In this document: one piece after another, positions 6,936 to 14,290 of the stretch
Layout: each line of letters begins with the position of its first letter
Position numbering within the stretch: the first letter of the stretch is position 1
Source: Acidothermaceae bacterium
GTDB lineage: Bacteria; Actinomycetota; Actinomycetes; Acidothermales; Acidothermaceae
Assembly (NCBI GenBank): GCA_025925185.1
Contig: JAICLV010000020.1
Span: 1 to 23,098, forward strand
Direction: 5' to 3'
DNA: 23,098 nt
Notes under the pieces: model-generated
What the model was told of the DNA's origin: nothing
Database searches by the model: none
The model's input: only the letters and a program-made list of their open reading frames with translations
Program-made: the position numbers and the translations under genes

Positions 6936-7037
6936 ATGTCTGCTGGAGCGCGCCCGCATGGGCGTCGGCCTGCCGAGCCGCGCCTCGTGCAGCGGCGGCA
7001 CGTCGACCTGCTCCGTGTCTGCAGCGCGGCGTGTTGA
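6936..7037 (+). CDS. Actinobacterial sulfur-gene leader peptide (attenuator peptide)
   Basis: A 33-codon ORF whose C-terminal part, LVQRRHVDLLRVCSAAC, has the R-R-H-V-D-L core and terminal cysteines of the short 'putative leader peptides' found ahead of sulfur-metabolism genes in actinobacteria. Two Cys codons lie in the last five sense codons, one being the last before TGA. The TACGAT box seven bases upstream suggests a leaderless mRNA starting at this ATG; an in-frame ATG at 6927 overlaps the -10 box and is unlikely to be used. The stop is 57 nt before the TauE/SafE start, and an inverted repeat lies between them. The expected role, from related leaders, is sensing cysteine (charged tRNA-Cys) by ribosome stalling. 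That mechanism is inferred here. Confidence 0.8.
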   Translation: MSAGARPHGRRPAEPRLVQRRHVDLLRVCSAAC

Positions 7038-7039
7038 TC

Positions 7040-7058
7040 GTCAGCTCTTCTCGCTGAC
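7040..7058 (+). promoter_or_regulatory. Candidate attenuator hairpin between leader peptide and exporter gene
   Basis: GTCAGC (7040-7045) pairs perfectly with GCTGAC (7053-7058) around a 7-nt loop, starting two bases after the leader stop codon. A moderately T-rich stretch (CTGTTGTTCC) follows rather than a clean T-run. A ribosome held at the terminal Cys codons would cover the left arm and prevent folding. This is a structural inference. Confidence 0.5.
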
Positions 7059-7093
7059 CTGTTGTTCCGCCCGCAGTTGAAAGCAGACCGCTC

Positions 7094-8017
7094 GTGCATG
7101 TTTCCCTGAACTTGATCGTGGCCGGCGCGCTCGTCGGCTTCCTCGTCGGCCTCACCGGCTTGGGCGGCGGCGCGCTCATGACTCCGATTCTCATCATGTT
7201 CTTTGGCGTCGCGCCGCTCGCCGCCGTCTCCAGCGATCTGGTGGCGTCGCTGTTCATGAAACCCGTTGGCGCGGCCGTCCACCTGCGCAAGGGCACCGTC
7301 GACAAGCGGCTCGCGTTGTGGTTGACCGCCGCTGCGGCGCCGTCCGCGTTTTTCGGCGTCCTGATTTTGAAATCGATCGGGCAGGGTGATCGGGTGCAGG
7401 CCGACATCAAGGTCTTCCTCGGCGTCGCGCTGCTGTTGACGGTCGGTTCGATGGTGGCGAAAGCGTGGATCGCGCGCCGGCGCGACGCCGCTGGCGGACC
7501 GCTGCCCGTCGGCGCGCCCAACGTCGAGATCCGGCCGGTCGTGACCGTGCTCATCGGCGTGTTCGGCGGGCTGGCCGTCGGCATGACGTCGGTGGGGTCC
7601 GGCTCTCTGATCATCGGGATGCTGCTGCTCGCCTACCCGCGCTTGCGCGCGGGCCAGCTGGTCGGCACCGATCTGGTGCAAGCCATTCCGCTCGTCGGAG
7701 CAGCGGCGCTCGGACACGCGATCTTCGGCGACGTGCGCGTGCCTGTCACGCTGTCGTTGCTGGTCGGCGCGATTCCGGCCGTCTATTTCGGTGCGCGGGT
7801 GTCGGCGACGGGCGCCAACCGGTTCGTGCGGCCGGTGCTAGCCGTCGTGCTGCTCGCGTCGGCGTTGAAGCTGGTCAACGTGAGCACCGAGTGGACCGTC
7901 GTTTCGGCCGGGGTATGGGTTGTGGCGCATCTGACGCTCACGTCGGTGCGCCGCCGGGGTCTTCGATGGCGGCAAAGTCCGGGCTATCCCGAAGTGGTGT
8001 CGGCTAACACGCGATAG
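7094..8017 (+). CDS. TauE/SafE-family sulfite/anion exporter, membrane protein
   Basis: A 307-residue polytopic membrane protein built as two repeats. The first begins GALVGFLVGLTGLGGGALMTPILI (residues 11-34). The second has the matching GGLAVGMTSVGSGSLIIG segment near residues 156-173. These glycine-rich turns identify the TauE/SafE (DUF81) family, which exports sulfite, sulfoacetate or related organosulfur anions. GTG 7094 is the annotated start; no strong ribosome binding site is visible, and a slightly later start cannot be excluded. The upstream Cys-rich leader peptide supports a sulfur substrate and control by cysteine supply. The last ~35 residues are a polar cytoplasmic tail. It is convergent with the next gene. 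Confidence 0.88.
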   Translation: MHVSLNLIVAGALVGFLVGLTGLGGGALMTPILIMFFGVAPLAAVSSDLVASLFMKPVGAAVHLRKGTVDKRLALWLTAAAAPSAFFGVLILKSIGQGDRVQADIKVFLGVALLLTVGSMVAKAWIARRRDAAGGPLPVGAPNVEIRPVVTVLIGVFGGLAVGMTSVGSGSLIIGMLLLAYPRLRAGQLVGTDLVQAIPLVGAAALGHAIFGDVRVPVTLSLLVGAIPAVYFGARVSATGANRFVRPVLAVVLLASALKLVNVSTEWTVVSAGVWVVAHLTLTSVRRRGLRWRQSPGYPEVVSANTR

Positions 8018-8069
8018 ACCGCGTGCTCACCGACACGACTTGCCGCCGCCGGGCCCGCGCGCGCTGGCC

Positions 8070-8435
8070 TCAGCGTTCCCAGGGCGCTTCGTCGTCCATC
8101 TTCTTGTAGTACTTCGCCAGGTGGCTCTTGACCCTGGCGATGTCGTCCTTCGGCAGGTCGACGCCGCCGCGCCCGCCTTGGACGACGTTGCCCGCCGCCA
8201 TGATGCCGCGCGGAATCGCGACCAACTTGCCGTCGATCACGTCGGCGATCAGCATCTTGTACGCCGTGAAGTTCTGCTTCTTGTCGGCGTCGTACCAGAC
8301 GTGAGCGTCGCGGTACTTGGCGTTGGGCTCGTTCTCGGCGTTCGCCCAGACTCTGACCCGGTTGTCTGCTGCGTCGCCGTCCCATTCGCGATCGCGGTCG
8401 GCGACCGGCAGGTCCTGAAACGCGGTGACCGCCAT
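8070..8435 (-). CDS. Orphan protein resembling a segment of phage capsid-maturation (HK97 prohead-type) proteins
   Basis: A 121-residue soluble protein. REWDGDAADNRVRVWAN (residues 16-32), followed by AYKMLIADVIDGKLVAIPRG and GGRGGVDLPKDDIARVKSHLAKYY, matches a pattern I know from HK97-like prohead-protease/capsid polyproteins of actinophages: WDG-A near the start, YKLPIADV, VPR, GVDIP, and a helix ending in YY. No other phage gene lies nearby, so it looks like a free-standing chromosomal gene rather than part of a prophage. AAGGAGGAG lies just upstream of ATG 8435, one of the strongest ribosome binding sites in the window, suggesting high expression. The function is unknown. It has no signal peptide and no cysteine, and its strand is isolated between two rightward genes. 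Confidence 0.75.
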   Translation of the reverse strand: MAVTAFQDLPVADRDREWDGDAADNRVRVWANAENEPNAKYRDAHVWYDADKKQNFTAYKMLIADVIDGKLVAIPRGIMAAGNVVQGGRGGVDLPKDDIARVKSHLAKYYKKMDDEAPWER

Positions 8436-8529
8436 GGCCTCCTCCTTCGACGATGTTGTGCGCGCGTTCGCTCTTCGAGTCGTTGCCGAGGTGAACCGAC
8501 GGCAAACACGGTCAGCGACGGGGCAGTCG

Positions 8530-8535
8530 TACGAT
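8530..8535 (+). promoter_or_regulatory. -10 box giving a leaderless dienelactone-hydrolase mRNA
   Basis: TACGAT ends seven bases before GTG 8543, the same layout as before the sulfur leader peptide, and places +1 at the start codon. Only a weak AAGG lies in the intervening bases. Confidence 0.55.
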
Positions 8536-8542
8536 CAAGGCC

Positions 8543-9298
8543 GTGAACCAACATCGAATCCACGACCTAAGTGCGAAGACGATTGAGTTCGCGAGCGCGA
8601 ACGGCGACCAGATCGAGGGCTTTCTCGCGCAACCGGCGGACGTTGACGACGTGCCCGGCGTCGTCCTGATCCATCACCTGCCGGGCTACGACCAGGCGAC
8701 CAAGGAGATGGCCCTGAAGTTCGCGTCGTATGGATACGCGACGCTGGTGCCGAATCTCTACAGTCGCGAGGCGCCAGCCGCCGCGCCCGACGACGCCGCG
8801 GCGATCGTCCGCGCGCAAGGCGGCGTGCCCGACGACCGGTTGGTCGACGACGTCGAGGGCGCCGCCCGGCATTTGCGCACGTTGCCCGGCGCGACCGGCA
8901 AGGTCGGCGTCGTCGGCCATTGCTCGGGCGGTCGGCAGGCTTTTCTCAGCGCCTGCCGGCTGAATCTCGACGCCGCGGTCGACTGCTACGGGGCGTTTGT
9001 GGTCGGAATGCCGCCCGCGGAATCGGGCCTGAAGATGCAGCCGGTGGTCGAGCTGGCGCCGTCGTTGTCGTGCCCGTTGCTTGGGCTGTTCGGCGCCGAC
9101 GACAAGTTCCCCTCGCCGGCGCACGTAGCCGAACTCGCCGACGCGCTGCGCGCGGCGGGCAAAGACTTCGAGTTCCACAGCTTCGACGGCGCCGGACACG
9201 GCTTCTTCTCGGTCGACAGGCCGAACTACCGCGTCGAGGCGGCGAACCAAGGCTGGGAGTTCATCTTCGACTTCTTCGGCCGGCATCTGGCGGCTTGA
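8543..9298 (+). CDS. Dienelactone hydrolase family protein
   Basis: A 251-residue alpha/beta hydrolase of the dienelactone-hydrolase type. The nucleophile elbow is GHCSGGR with Cys-127, as in true carboxymethylenebutenolidases. The acid is in FGADDKFPS (Asp-186 or Asp-187) and the histidine in GAGHGFF (His-219), giving the Cys-Asp-His triad. The oxyanion-region segment VLIHHLPGYD (41-50) is also typical. The product is cytoplasmic. The family hydrolyses dienelactones in chlorocatechol degradation, but many members act on other lactones or esters, and no ring-cleavage genes are nearby. It starts at GTG with a leaderless-type promoter and is followed after 26 bp by the DUF6295-like gene, probably co-transcribed. 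Confidence 0.9.
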   Translation: MNQHRIHDLSAKTIEFASANGDQIEGFLAQPADVDDVPGVVLIHHLPGYDQATKEMALKFASYGYATLVPNLYSREAPAAAPDDAAAIVRAQGGVPDDRLVDDVEGAARHLRTLPGATGKVGVVGHCSGGRQAFLSACRLNLDAAVDCYGAFVVGMPPAESGLKMQPVVELAPSLSCPLLGLFGADDKFPSPAHVAELADALRAAGKDFEFHSFDGAGHGFFSVDRPNYRVEAANQGWEFIFDFFGRHLAA

Positions 9299-9324
9299 AA
9301 CTCCTGCGCGAGAGGGACTTTCCG

Positions 9325-9594
9325 ATGTGCACGTATCTGACGGAACGCCTGGCGATCGAGGGCAGCGCGAAGTCCGGTGACCGATGGACGCCGGTGAGCT
9401 CGTCGAGCGTCTACTTCGACCATCCCGTGCACGCGAACGCCGAGCACAGCGTCAACCTCGACTTCTTCGACAACCGCGACGGCGGGCCGGCTCGACGGGT
9501 CGCGCTCGAGCTGACGCCAAGCGCGGCGCGCGAGCTCGCCGCTGCAATCGAGCGCGTCCTAGCCAGCGCGCCCGCCGAGATCGTCGCCGGCTGA
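9325..9594 (+). CDS. DUF6295-like small protein
   Basis: An 89-residue protein starting MCTYLTERLAIEGS, with YFDHPVHANAEHSVNLDF (residues 30-47) and an alanine-rich C-terminal helix. This matches a small family I recall as DUF6295, which begins MCTY and keeps a conserved FDHPVHAPAEH-type motif; I am moderately sure of the DUF number. The conserved histidines and Cys-2 could bind a metal, but no function is established. ATG 9325 is preceded by AGAGGG eight bases upstream; the longer frame into the hydrolase gene is a shadow. It is the second gene of a pair with the dienelactone hydrolase. Its stop lies 9 bp from the end of the convergent MFS gene. Confidence 0.8.
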   Translation: MCTYLTERLAIEGSAKSGDRWTPVSSSSVYFDHPVHANAEHSVNLDFFDNRDGGPARRVALELTPSAARELAAAIERVLASAPAEIVAG

Positions 9595-9603
9595 CCGCGT
9601 CGG

Positions 9604-11133
9604 CTACTCGACCGCGACCGATGCCGACGGGCCGGCGTGCTCGGCCGCGCTTTGCTCGACGGCGGCGACGTGCGAGGCGCGGTCGGGCAGGGTCAGCGCC
9701 AGGAGCGCGCCTGCCAACGCGATGAACCCGCAGACCACGAACGCCCGGTCGAAGCCGGACGTCGCCGCCGACGCGGCCGCGACATGGTGCGCGAGCAGGC
9801 CGTTGGAGCGGTCGGCGGCGATCGTAGACAGAGCTGCTAGCCCCAGCGCGCCACCGACCTGGCGAGTGGTGTTGAGCAGCCCTGAGGCGAGCCCGGCCTC
9901 GCTGCGGTCGACGCCCGACGTCGCGGCCACGGTCAGCGGCACCATCGACATGCCCATGCCGAAGCAGACCAGCAGCATCGGCACCAGCAGGTGCTCTGCG
10001 TAGTTGCCGGACGCCGGCAGCCGGGAGAACCACCACAACGCGACAGCCGACAGCAGCCCGCCGATGACGATGAGCCGGCGTGGCCCGACGTGGCTTACCA
10101 GCCGAGACGACATGGCCGCGCCGCCGATGATGAACAACGCTCCAGGTAAGAACGCGAAGCCGGCGACGAGGGCGCTGTAACCCAACACGTCCTGCATGTA
10201 GAGCGACAGGAAGAAGAACATCGAGAACATGGCGGCGCCGACCGCGATCGCGATGCCGTTGGCCGACGACAGCGCGCGCATCTTGAAGATGCGTAGCGGC
10301 ACCATCGGCTGCGCGGCGAACCGCTCGATGACCACGAACGCGACCAGCAGCGCGGCCGCGATGGCGAGCGTCGCCAGCGTGCGGGCCGAACCCCAGGGAT
10401 GGGTGTTGGTGTTGACGATCGCGTAAACGAGCGTGGCGAGCCCGGCGGTGACCGTGATCGTGCCGGGGATGTCGAGCCCGCGCAAGCCGCGTACCTGCCC
10501 TTCGGCGCGGGACTCGCGCAGCGCGATCGCTGCGGCCACGAACAGCGCGGCGCCGATTGGCACGTTGACGAAGAGCACCCATCGCCAGCTCACCAGGTCG
10601 GTGAGCACGCCGCCGGCCAGCCCGCCGAACGCGCCGCCGCTGCCGGCCGTCGCGCTCCAGACCCCGAGCGCGCGTGCTCGGGCCCGGTGGTCGGTGTACG
10701 TGGTGGTCAGCAGGCTCAACGTCGACGGCGCCAAGATGCCGCCGCCGAGGCCTTGCACCGCACGGGACACCTCGATCATCGCGGCGCTTTGCGCGAACCC
10801 GCCGACCAGGCTGGCGAGGGTGAAGATGCTGAGCCCGGTCAAGAACACCTTCTTGCGGCCGAACAGGTCGCCAGCGCGCCCGCCGAAGAGCAGGAAGCCC
10901 GCGAAAGTCAGCGCGTAGGCGTTGACCACCCACTGCAGTTGATCATGGCTGAGGCCCAAGCCGTGCTGCGCCGCCGGCTTGGCGATCGAGGGCAGCGCGA
11001 CGTTGACGATCGAGATGTCGAGCACGACCATGAACTGCGCCACGCACGCGATAGCGAGCACCGCCCACGCGGGAATGTGGGGATGGGCGTTTGACTGCCG
11101 GGCGGGCGCTGGTTTTGACGCGGTGGTGCTCAT
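9604..11133 (-). CDS. MFS transporter, DHA2 (EmrB/QacA, 14-TM) family
   Basis: A 509-residue drug:H+ antiporter-type protein. The DHA2 hallmarks are present: motif D1 in LDISIVNVALPSI (residues 38-50) and motif A as GGRAGDLFGRKK (84-95). RAVQGLGGGILAPSTLSL follows, as does the motif C-like GGAFGGLAGGVLTD. Length fits 14 helices. ATG 11133 has GGAG six bases upstream. Such proteins export drugs, dyes or toxic metabolites; the substrate is unknown. The gene is divergent from an aldehyde dehydrogenase gene, and a perfect palindrome sits at its predicted transcription start, suggesting an unseen repressor. The long antisense frames over it are shadows. Confidence 0.93.
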   Translation of the reverse strand: MSTTASKPAPARQSNAHPHIPAWAVLAIACVAQFMVVLDISIVNVALPSIAKPAAQHGLGLSHDQLQWVVNAYALTFAGFLLFGGRAGDLFGRKKVFLTGLSIFTLASLVGGFAQSAAMIEVSRAVQGLGGGILAPSTLSLLTTTYTDHRARARALGVWSATAGSGGAFGGLAGGVLTDLVSWRWVLFVNVPIGAALFVAAAIALRESRAEGQVRGLRGLDIPGTITVTAGLATLVYAIVNTNTHPWGSARTLATLAIAAALLVAFVVIERFAAQPMVPLRIFKMRALSSANGIAIAVGAAMFSMFFFLSLYMQDVLGYSALVAGFAFLPGALFIIGGAAMSSRLVSHVGPRRLIVIGGLLSAVALWWFSRLPASGNYAEHLLVPMLLVCFGMGMSMVPLTVAATSGVDRSEAGLASGLLNTTRQVGGALGLAALSTIAADRSNGLLAHHVAAASAATSGFDRAFVVCGFIALAGALLALTLPDRASHVAAVEQSAAEHAGPSASVAVE

Positions 11134-11167
11134 CTGATGCTCCTGGGCGGGGAGTGGATCGGCCGTA

Positions 11168-11188
11168 TGACGCTACGGCGTCAACCTA
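11168..11188 (-). promoter_or_regulatory. MFS promoter with operator palindrome at +1
   Basis: On the minus strand TAGGTT (11188-11183) is a good -10 box. The inverted repeat TGACGC-TACG-GCGTCA (11168-11183) abuts and shares one base with it, so the predicted +1 (~11176) falls in the palindrome. This is a classic repressor position. No TetR- or MarR-type gene is adjacent. Confidence 0.5.
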
Positions 11189-11208
11189 GAAGCCGTCACG
11201 GACATTTC

Positions 11209-11221
11209 TACGGGTACCGTA
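11209..11221 (+). promoter_or_regulatory. Second palindrome over the aldehyde dehydrogenase -10 box
   Basis: TACGG-GTA-CCGTA (11209-11221) is a perfect inverted repeat. Its right half contains TACCGT (11215-11220), a TAnnnT -10 box that would start RNA near 11228, 29 nt before the GTG. A regulator bound here would block that promoter. Confidence 0.4.
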
Positions 11222-11256
11222 ATCCTCAGATCAGCAGCTGAGACGAGGAGCGCATC

Positions 11257-12672
11257 GTGGCCATCGCGACGACCAATCCGGCGACCGGTGAGGTCGTGAA
11301 GTCATTCGACCCGATGCCGGAACGGGAGATCGAGGCGCGGCTGGCGAAGGCGGCGGCCGCGTTCGACGCGCTGCGGCGCACCTCGTTCGTGGAGCGGGCG
11401 CGATGGATGCGCAGCGCCGCCGACATCCTCGACGCCGAGGTCGATGAGGTCGCCCGAACCATGACCCTCGAGATGGGCAAGACGTTCGCCGCCGCGAAGG
11501 CGGAGGTCTCCAAGTGCGCGAAGGCGTGCCGGTTCTACGCCGAGCACGCAGAGGCGATGTTGGCCGACGAGCCCGCCGACGCGGCGAGCGTGGGAGCGGT
11601 GCGCGCCTACACGCGGTATCAACCACTCGGGCCGGTGCTCGCCATCATGCCGTGGAATTTCCCGTTGTGGCAGGCGATGCGCTTCGCCGCGCCCGCGTTG
11701 ATGGCGGGCAACGTCGGCGTGTTGAAGCACGCGAGCAACGTGCCGCAGACGGCGTTGTTCATGGCCGAGTTGTTCCGTCGCGCCGGCTTTCCCGAGGGCT
11801 CCTTCGAGACCCTGTTGATCGGCTCGGACGCCGTCGAGCGGGTCATCACCGATCAGCGAGTCAAGGCTGTCACGCTCACCGGTAGCGAGGCGGCCGGGCG
11901 ATCGGTCGCGGCGATCGCCGGTCGTGAAGTGAAGAAGACCGTGCTCGAACTCGGCGGCAGCGACCCGTACGTCGTGATGCCGTCGGCCGACATCGACCGC
12001 GCCGCCGACGTCGCAACCACCGCGCGCTGCCAAAACAACGGGCAGTCGTGCATCGCGGCGAAGCGCTTCATCGTGCACACCGACGTCTACGACGCTTTCG
12101 TGGCCGCCTTCGTCGAGAAGATGGCCGCGTTGCACGTCGGCGACCCCATGGACGACGCGACCGCTGTCGGGCCGCTCGCCACCGAGCAGGGCAGGGCGGA
12201 CGTCGAGGACCAGGTGCGCGACGCGGTTTCCAAGGGCGCGACCGTGCGCTGCGGAGGGCAGCGACTCGACCAGCCTGGGTGGTGGTACTTGCCGACGGTC
12301 GTCACCGACATCACGCCCGACATGAAGATGTGGTCAGAGGAGGTTTTCGGTCCCGTTGCGGGCGTGTACCGAGCCGAGTCGATCGACGACGCGTTGCGCA
12401 TTGCCAACGACACGTCGTTCGGTCTTGGGTCAAACGCCTGGACGAGCGACCCGGCAGAGCAGCTGCGCTTTGCCTCCGAACTCGACGCCGGCGCCGTTTT
12501 CATCAACGGCATGACCACGTCGTACCCGGAGCTGCCGTTCGGCGGCGTGAAGAACTCGGGCTACGGAAGGGAATTGTCCGCGCAAGGGATTCGCGAGTTC
12601 TGCAACCACAAGACGGTGTGGATCGGTGACGGCACGGGTACCGTGACGTCGGCCGGGCATCACGCAGAGTGA
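11257..12672 (+). CDS. NAD(P)-dependent aldehyde dehydrogenase, succinate-semialdehyde dehydrogenase-like
   Basis: A 471-residue aldehyde dehydrogenase with all catalytic landmarks: MPWNFPLWQ (Asn-134), the cofactor-binding lysine in GVLKHAS (Lys-157), TLTGS (206-210), the general base in [10 protein letters not shown] (Glu-231) and the nucleophile in [12 protein letters not shown] (Cys-265). The start [17 protein letters not shown] and the overall pattern resemble the GabD group (succinate semialdehyde to succinate). Family-level substrate assignment is only moderate. GTG 11257 is fixed by GAGGAG six bases upstream. No GABA transaminase gene is adjacent. The last 13 bases overlap the convergent DUF2277 gene. 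Confidence 0.93.
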   Translation: MAIATTNPATGEVVKSFDPMPEREIEARLAKAAAAFDALRRTSFVERARWMRSAADILDAEVDEVARTMTLEMGKTFAAAKAEVSKCAKACRFYAEHAEAMLADEPADAASVGAVRAYTRYQPLGPVLAIMPWNFPLWQAMRFAAPALMAGNVGVLKHASNVPQTALFMAELFRRAGFPEGSFETLLIGSDAVERVITDQRVKAVTLTGSEAAGRSVAAIAGREVKKTVLELGGSDPYVVMPSADIDRAADVATTARCQNNGQSCIAAKRFIVHTDVYDAFVAAFVEKMAALHVGDPMDDATAVGPLATEQGRADVEDQVRDAVSKGATVRCGGQRLDQPGWWYLPTVVTDITPDMKMWSEEVFGPVAGVYRAESIDDALRIANDTSFGLGSNAWTSDPAEQLRFASELDAGAVFINGMTTSYPELPFGGVKNSGYGRELSAQGIREFCNHKTVWIGDGTGTVTSAGHHAE

Positions 12673-12890
12673 GCGCGCGGGGGCGTCGTCCGCACCGACA
12701 GCTGTGACAACAACCGCTCCGTGACCTCGGCGATGTCGCGCACGGCGTCGTTGAAAGCAGCTTGATTCGCGGCCGAGGGCTTGCGCATGCCGGCCACCTT
12801 TCGCACGAACTGCAACGCCGCCGCGTGGGCGTCGTCCGGACTGGCGGACTCGACGTAGGGCGGGCGCAAGGTCTTGATGCTGCGGCACAT
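12660..12890 (-). CDS. DUF2277 family protein
   Basis: A 76-residue protein beginning MCRSIKTLRPPYV, with AALQFVRKVAGMRKPSAANQAAF and a helical tail. This is the conserved DUF2277 pattern (MCRxIKxLRPP, then QxVRKxSGxxxPSxAN), common in actinobacteria and without a known function. A conserved Cys-2 and basic residues stand out. It lies 19 bp after the DMT-transporter stop on the same strand. It also has its own TAGCAT box (12903-12898) seven bases before the ATG and no ribosome binding site, so it is probably expressed as a leaderless mRNA. Its 3' end overlaps the aldehyde dehydrogenase gene by 13 bp. Confidence 0.9.
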   Translation of the reverse strand: MCRSIKTLRPPYVESASPDDAHAAALQFVRKVAGMRKPSAANQAAFNDAVRDIAEVTERLLSQLSVRTTPPRAHSA

Positions 12891-12897
12891 GGTGCCA

Positions 12898-12903
12898 ATG
12901 CTA
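12898..12903 (-). promoter_or_regulatory. -10 box giving a leaderless DUF2277 mRNA
   Basis: TAGCAT on the minus strand ends seven bases before ATG 12890. It sits inside the short gap after the transporter gene and allows independent expression. Confidence 0.5.
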
Positions 12904-12909
12904 GGCGCG

Positions 12910-14016
12910 CTACGCGCGGTGGTTCAGCCGCTCCGCGTCGAACTTCTTCGCCCGGTCGGCGCGCAGTCGGTGGGCGGCGTGTCCGACGTGCATGCTGAGG
13001 TACGGGCGGCCGTGCGCGTGGGCGAGCATCATTGCCTGGCGCAGCTCCATCCTGGTGAAAGTGCCCGACGTCCCGACCAACAGAACGCCTGCGACCATCG
13101 CCACCAAGCCGCAAACCTCGAGGGTGAGCGCGGCGGGGTCCACCCGCAGATGCTCTTGGAAGACGACGATTCCCACCGCGATGCCCGCCAAGGGTTCCGC
13201 CGCGGTGATCGCCGGCAGCGAGGCGCGCAACGGGCCCGCCTCGAACGCGCTTTGGGCGAGCAGCAAGCCGACCACGCCGATCGCCACCAACGCGTACGGC
13301 GACCAGTGCAAGAACAGGTCGGGAATGCTGCCGTTATAGGCCTTCGTCACCCGCCTCGTGAGCCCGTCTTGGATCCCGAACAACAAGCCGGCGCCGGTGG
13401 CGAGGAGCATCGACCGCACCACGCCCACGTGCCGTCTCGCCGCGACGATGCAGATCTCGGTGAGGCCGAGCAGTCCCATGGCGAGCACCCAGCGCGGAAG
13501 CGAGTCGCCGTCGGGGTCGCCGCCGGAGGGTTGGCCGCCAACGATGAACATCGCGACGCCGACCGAGAGCAGCAACGCGCCGGCCCACTCGTTGAAGCCC
13601 AGCGACTCGCGATACAGGAGGTGGGCGATGATCAAGGCGAAAAGCAGGTTCGCGGTCAACATCGGTTCGACCAGCGACACGTCTGCGTTGGCCAGCGCGG
13701 CGCCCGAGAGCAGTTGTCCGACCACCATGGCGCACACGCCGGCGATCCAGATCGGCTTGTGCAGCAGGTCGATCAGCAGCCGGAAACGCATGTAGTCGGA
13801 CGGCGACGCCGTGCGCGCGGCGTGCTGTTGAAGCACAAAGCCGAGGCCAAGGCACACCGCGGCCGCGAGTCCGACTGCGTAGATCACGACGCCGCCGACG
13901 GCACCACGGCCACCGATGATCTCGATCGCCGTGTCGATCGCTGTTTCGATCGCTTCAGGCGAATCGGGCCGGGCCGGGGGTCCATGGAAGCTGGGTACCC
14001 AATTGAGCGCCGCCAT
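12910..14016 (-). CDS. DMT (EamA/NIPA-like) family transporter
   Basis: A polytopic protein of the drug/metabolite transporter superfamily with about nine or ten helices. The first starts at VIYAVGLAAAVCLGLGFVLQ. The GFVLQQHA motif, EPMLTANLLFALIIAHLLYRE and the later AAEPLAGIAVGIVVFQEHL are typical of EamA-like halves. The start is uncertain: ATG 14016 gives 368 residues with a ~45-residue hydrophilic N-terminus. GTG 13887 would begin directly at the first helix, as in most relatives. The open frame reaches 14127 but would then overlap the start of the small rightward ORF at 14095. No position has a clear ribosome binding site. The ~50-residue C-terminal tail is polar and His/Arg-rich. The substrate is unknown. 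Confidence 0.78.
   Translation of the reverse strand: MAALNWVPSFHGPPARPDSPEAIETAIDTAIEIIGGRGAVGGVVIYAVGLAAAVCLGLGFVLQQHAARTASPSDYMRFRLLIDLLHKPIWIAGVCAMVVGQLLSGAALANADVSLVEPMLTANLLFALIIAHLLYRESLGFNEWAGALLLSVGVAMFIVGGQPSGGDPDGDSLPRWVLAMGLLGLTEICIVAARRHVGVVRSMLLATGAGLLFGIQDGLTRRVTKAYNGSIPDLFLHWSPYALVAIGVVGLLLAQSAFEAGPLRASLPAITAAEPLAGIAVGIVVFQEHLRVDPAALTLEVCGLVAMVAGVLLVGTSGTFTRMELRQAMMLAHAHGRPYLSMHVGHAAHRLRADRAKKFDAERLNHRA
13922..13953. repeat. 12-bp periodic repeat, three copies
   Basis: TCGATCGC recurs at 13922, 13934 and 13946 with exact 12-bp spacing. If translated from the upstream start of the transporter gene it encodes AIET-AIDT-AIEI. It may be part of that N-terminus, or a non-coding repeat if the true start is GTG 13887. 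Confidence 0.6.
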
Positions 14017-14094
14017 GCGCGAGCCGCCGCGCACCTTCGGCACGCCACGGACGCGCACGGGCTTGTCGCGCGACCCGGAGGGTACAAGTTCGCC

Positions 14095-14277
14095 ATGCGG
14101 GTGCGGCGATTGTTGAGTGTGCGGCACGATCTCGTGGTCATCGTTGCGTTGCCCTTGATCAGCAAGGGTATTTCGTTCGCCGCCCGTGAGCTGCGCAATC
14201 GACGCACCGATAGCCGCGCGGCGGACCGACTCGACCAGGCGGGCCGGCTGCTCGTCAAGGCGCGGCGCTTTCTCTAG
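14095..14277 (+). CDS. Small hypothetical protein, 60 residues
   Basis: A 60-residue ORF from ATG 14095 starting MRVRRLLSVRHDLVVIVALP. It has a basic N-terminus, a short hydrophobic stretch (LVVIVALPLI, residues 13-22) and an Arg/Ala-rich helical C-terminus ending KARRFL. Third positions are G/C-rich. TACAAG ends six bases before the ATG, matching the leaderless layout seen elsewhere though with a weaker -10. It might be membrane-associated. The stop is 13 bp before the dead dehydrogenase gene, whose ribosome binding site overlaps the stop, so the two may once have formed an operon. I do not recognise the family. Confidence 0.55.
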   Translation: MRVRRLLSVRHDLVVIVALPLISKGISFAARELRNRRTDSRAADRLDQAGRLLVKARRFL

Positions 14278-14290
14278 AAGGGCTCACTTC

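Noticed and set aside
8070..8435. A prophage around the capsid-protease-like gene
   Set aside because: Neighbouring genes are ordinary metabolic and transport genes with the same base composition; no other phage function is present.
9452..10933. A 493-codon leftward frame over the MFS gene
   Set aside because: It is a shadow of the MFS gene in another frame on the same strand, extremely Arg-rich with no motif.
12874..14277. A 467-codon rightward open frame antisense to the DMT transporter
   Set aside because: It lacks domain or membrane character and is rich in His/Arg/Gln/Asp, as expected for the complement of a GC-rich membrane protein gene. Only its last 60 codons (from 14095) lie outside the transporter and look real.
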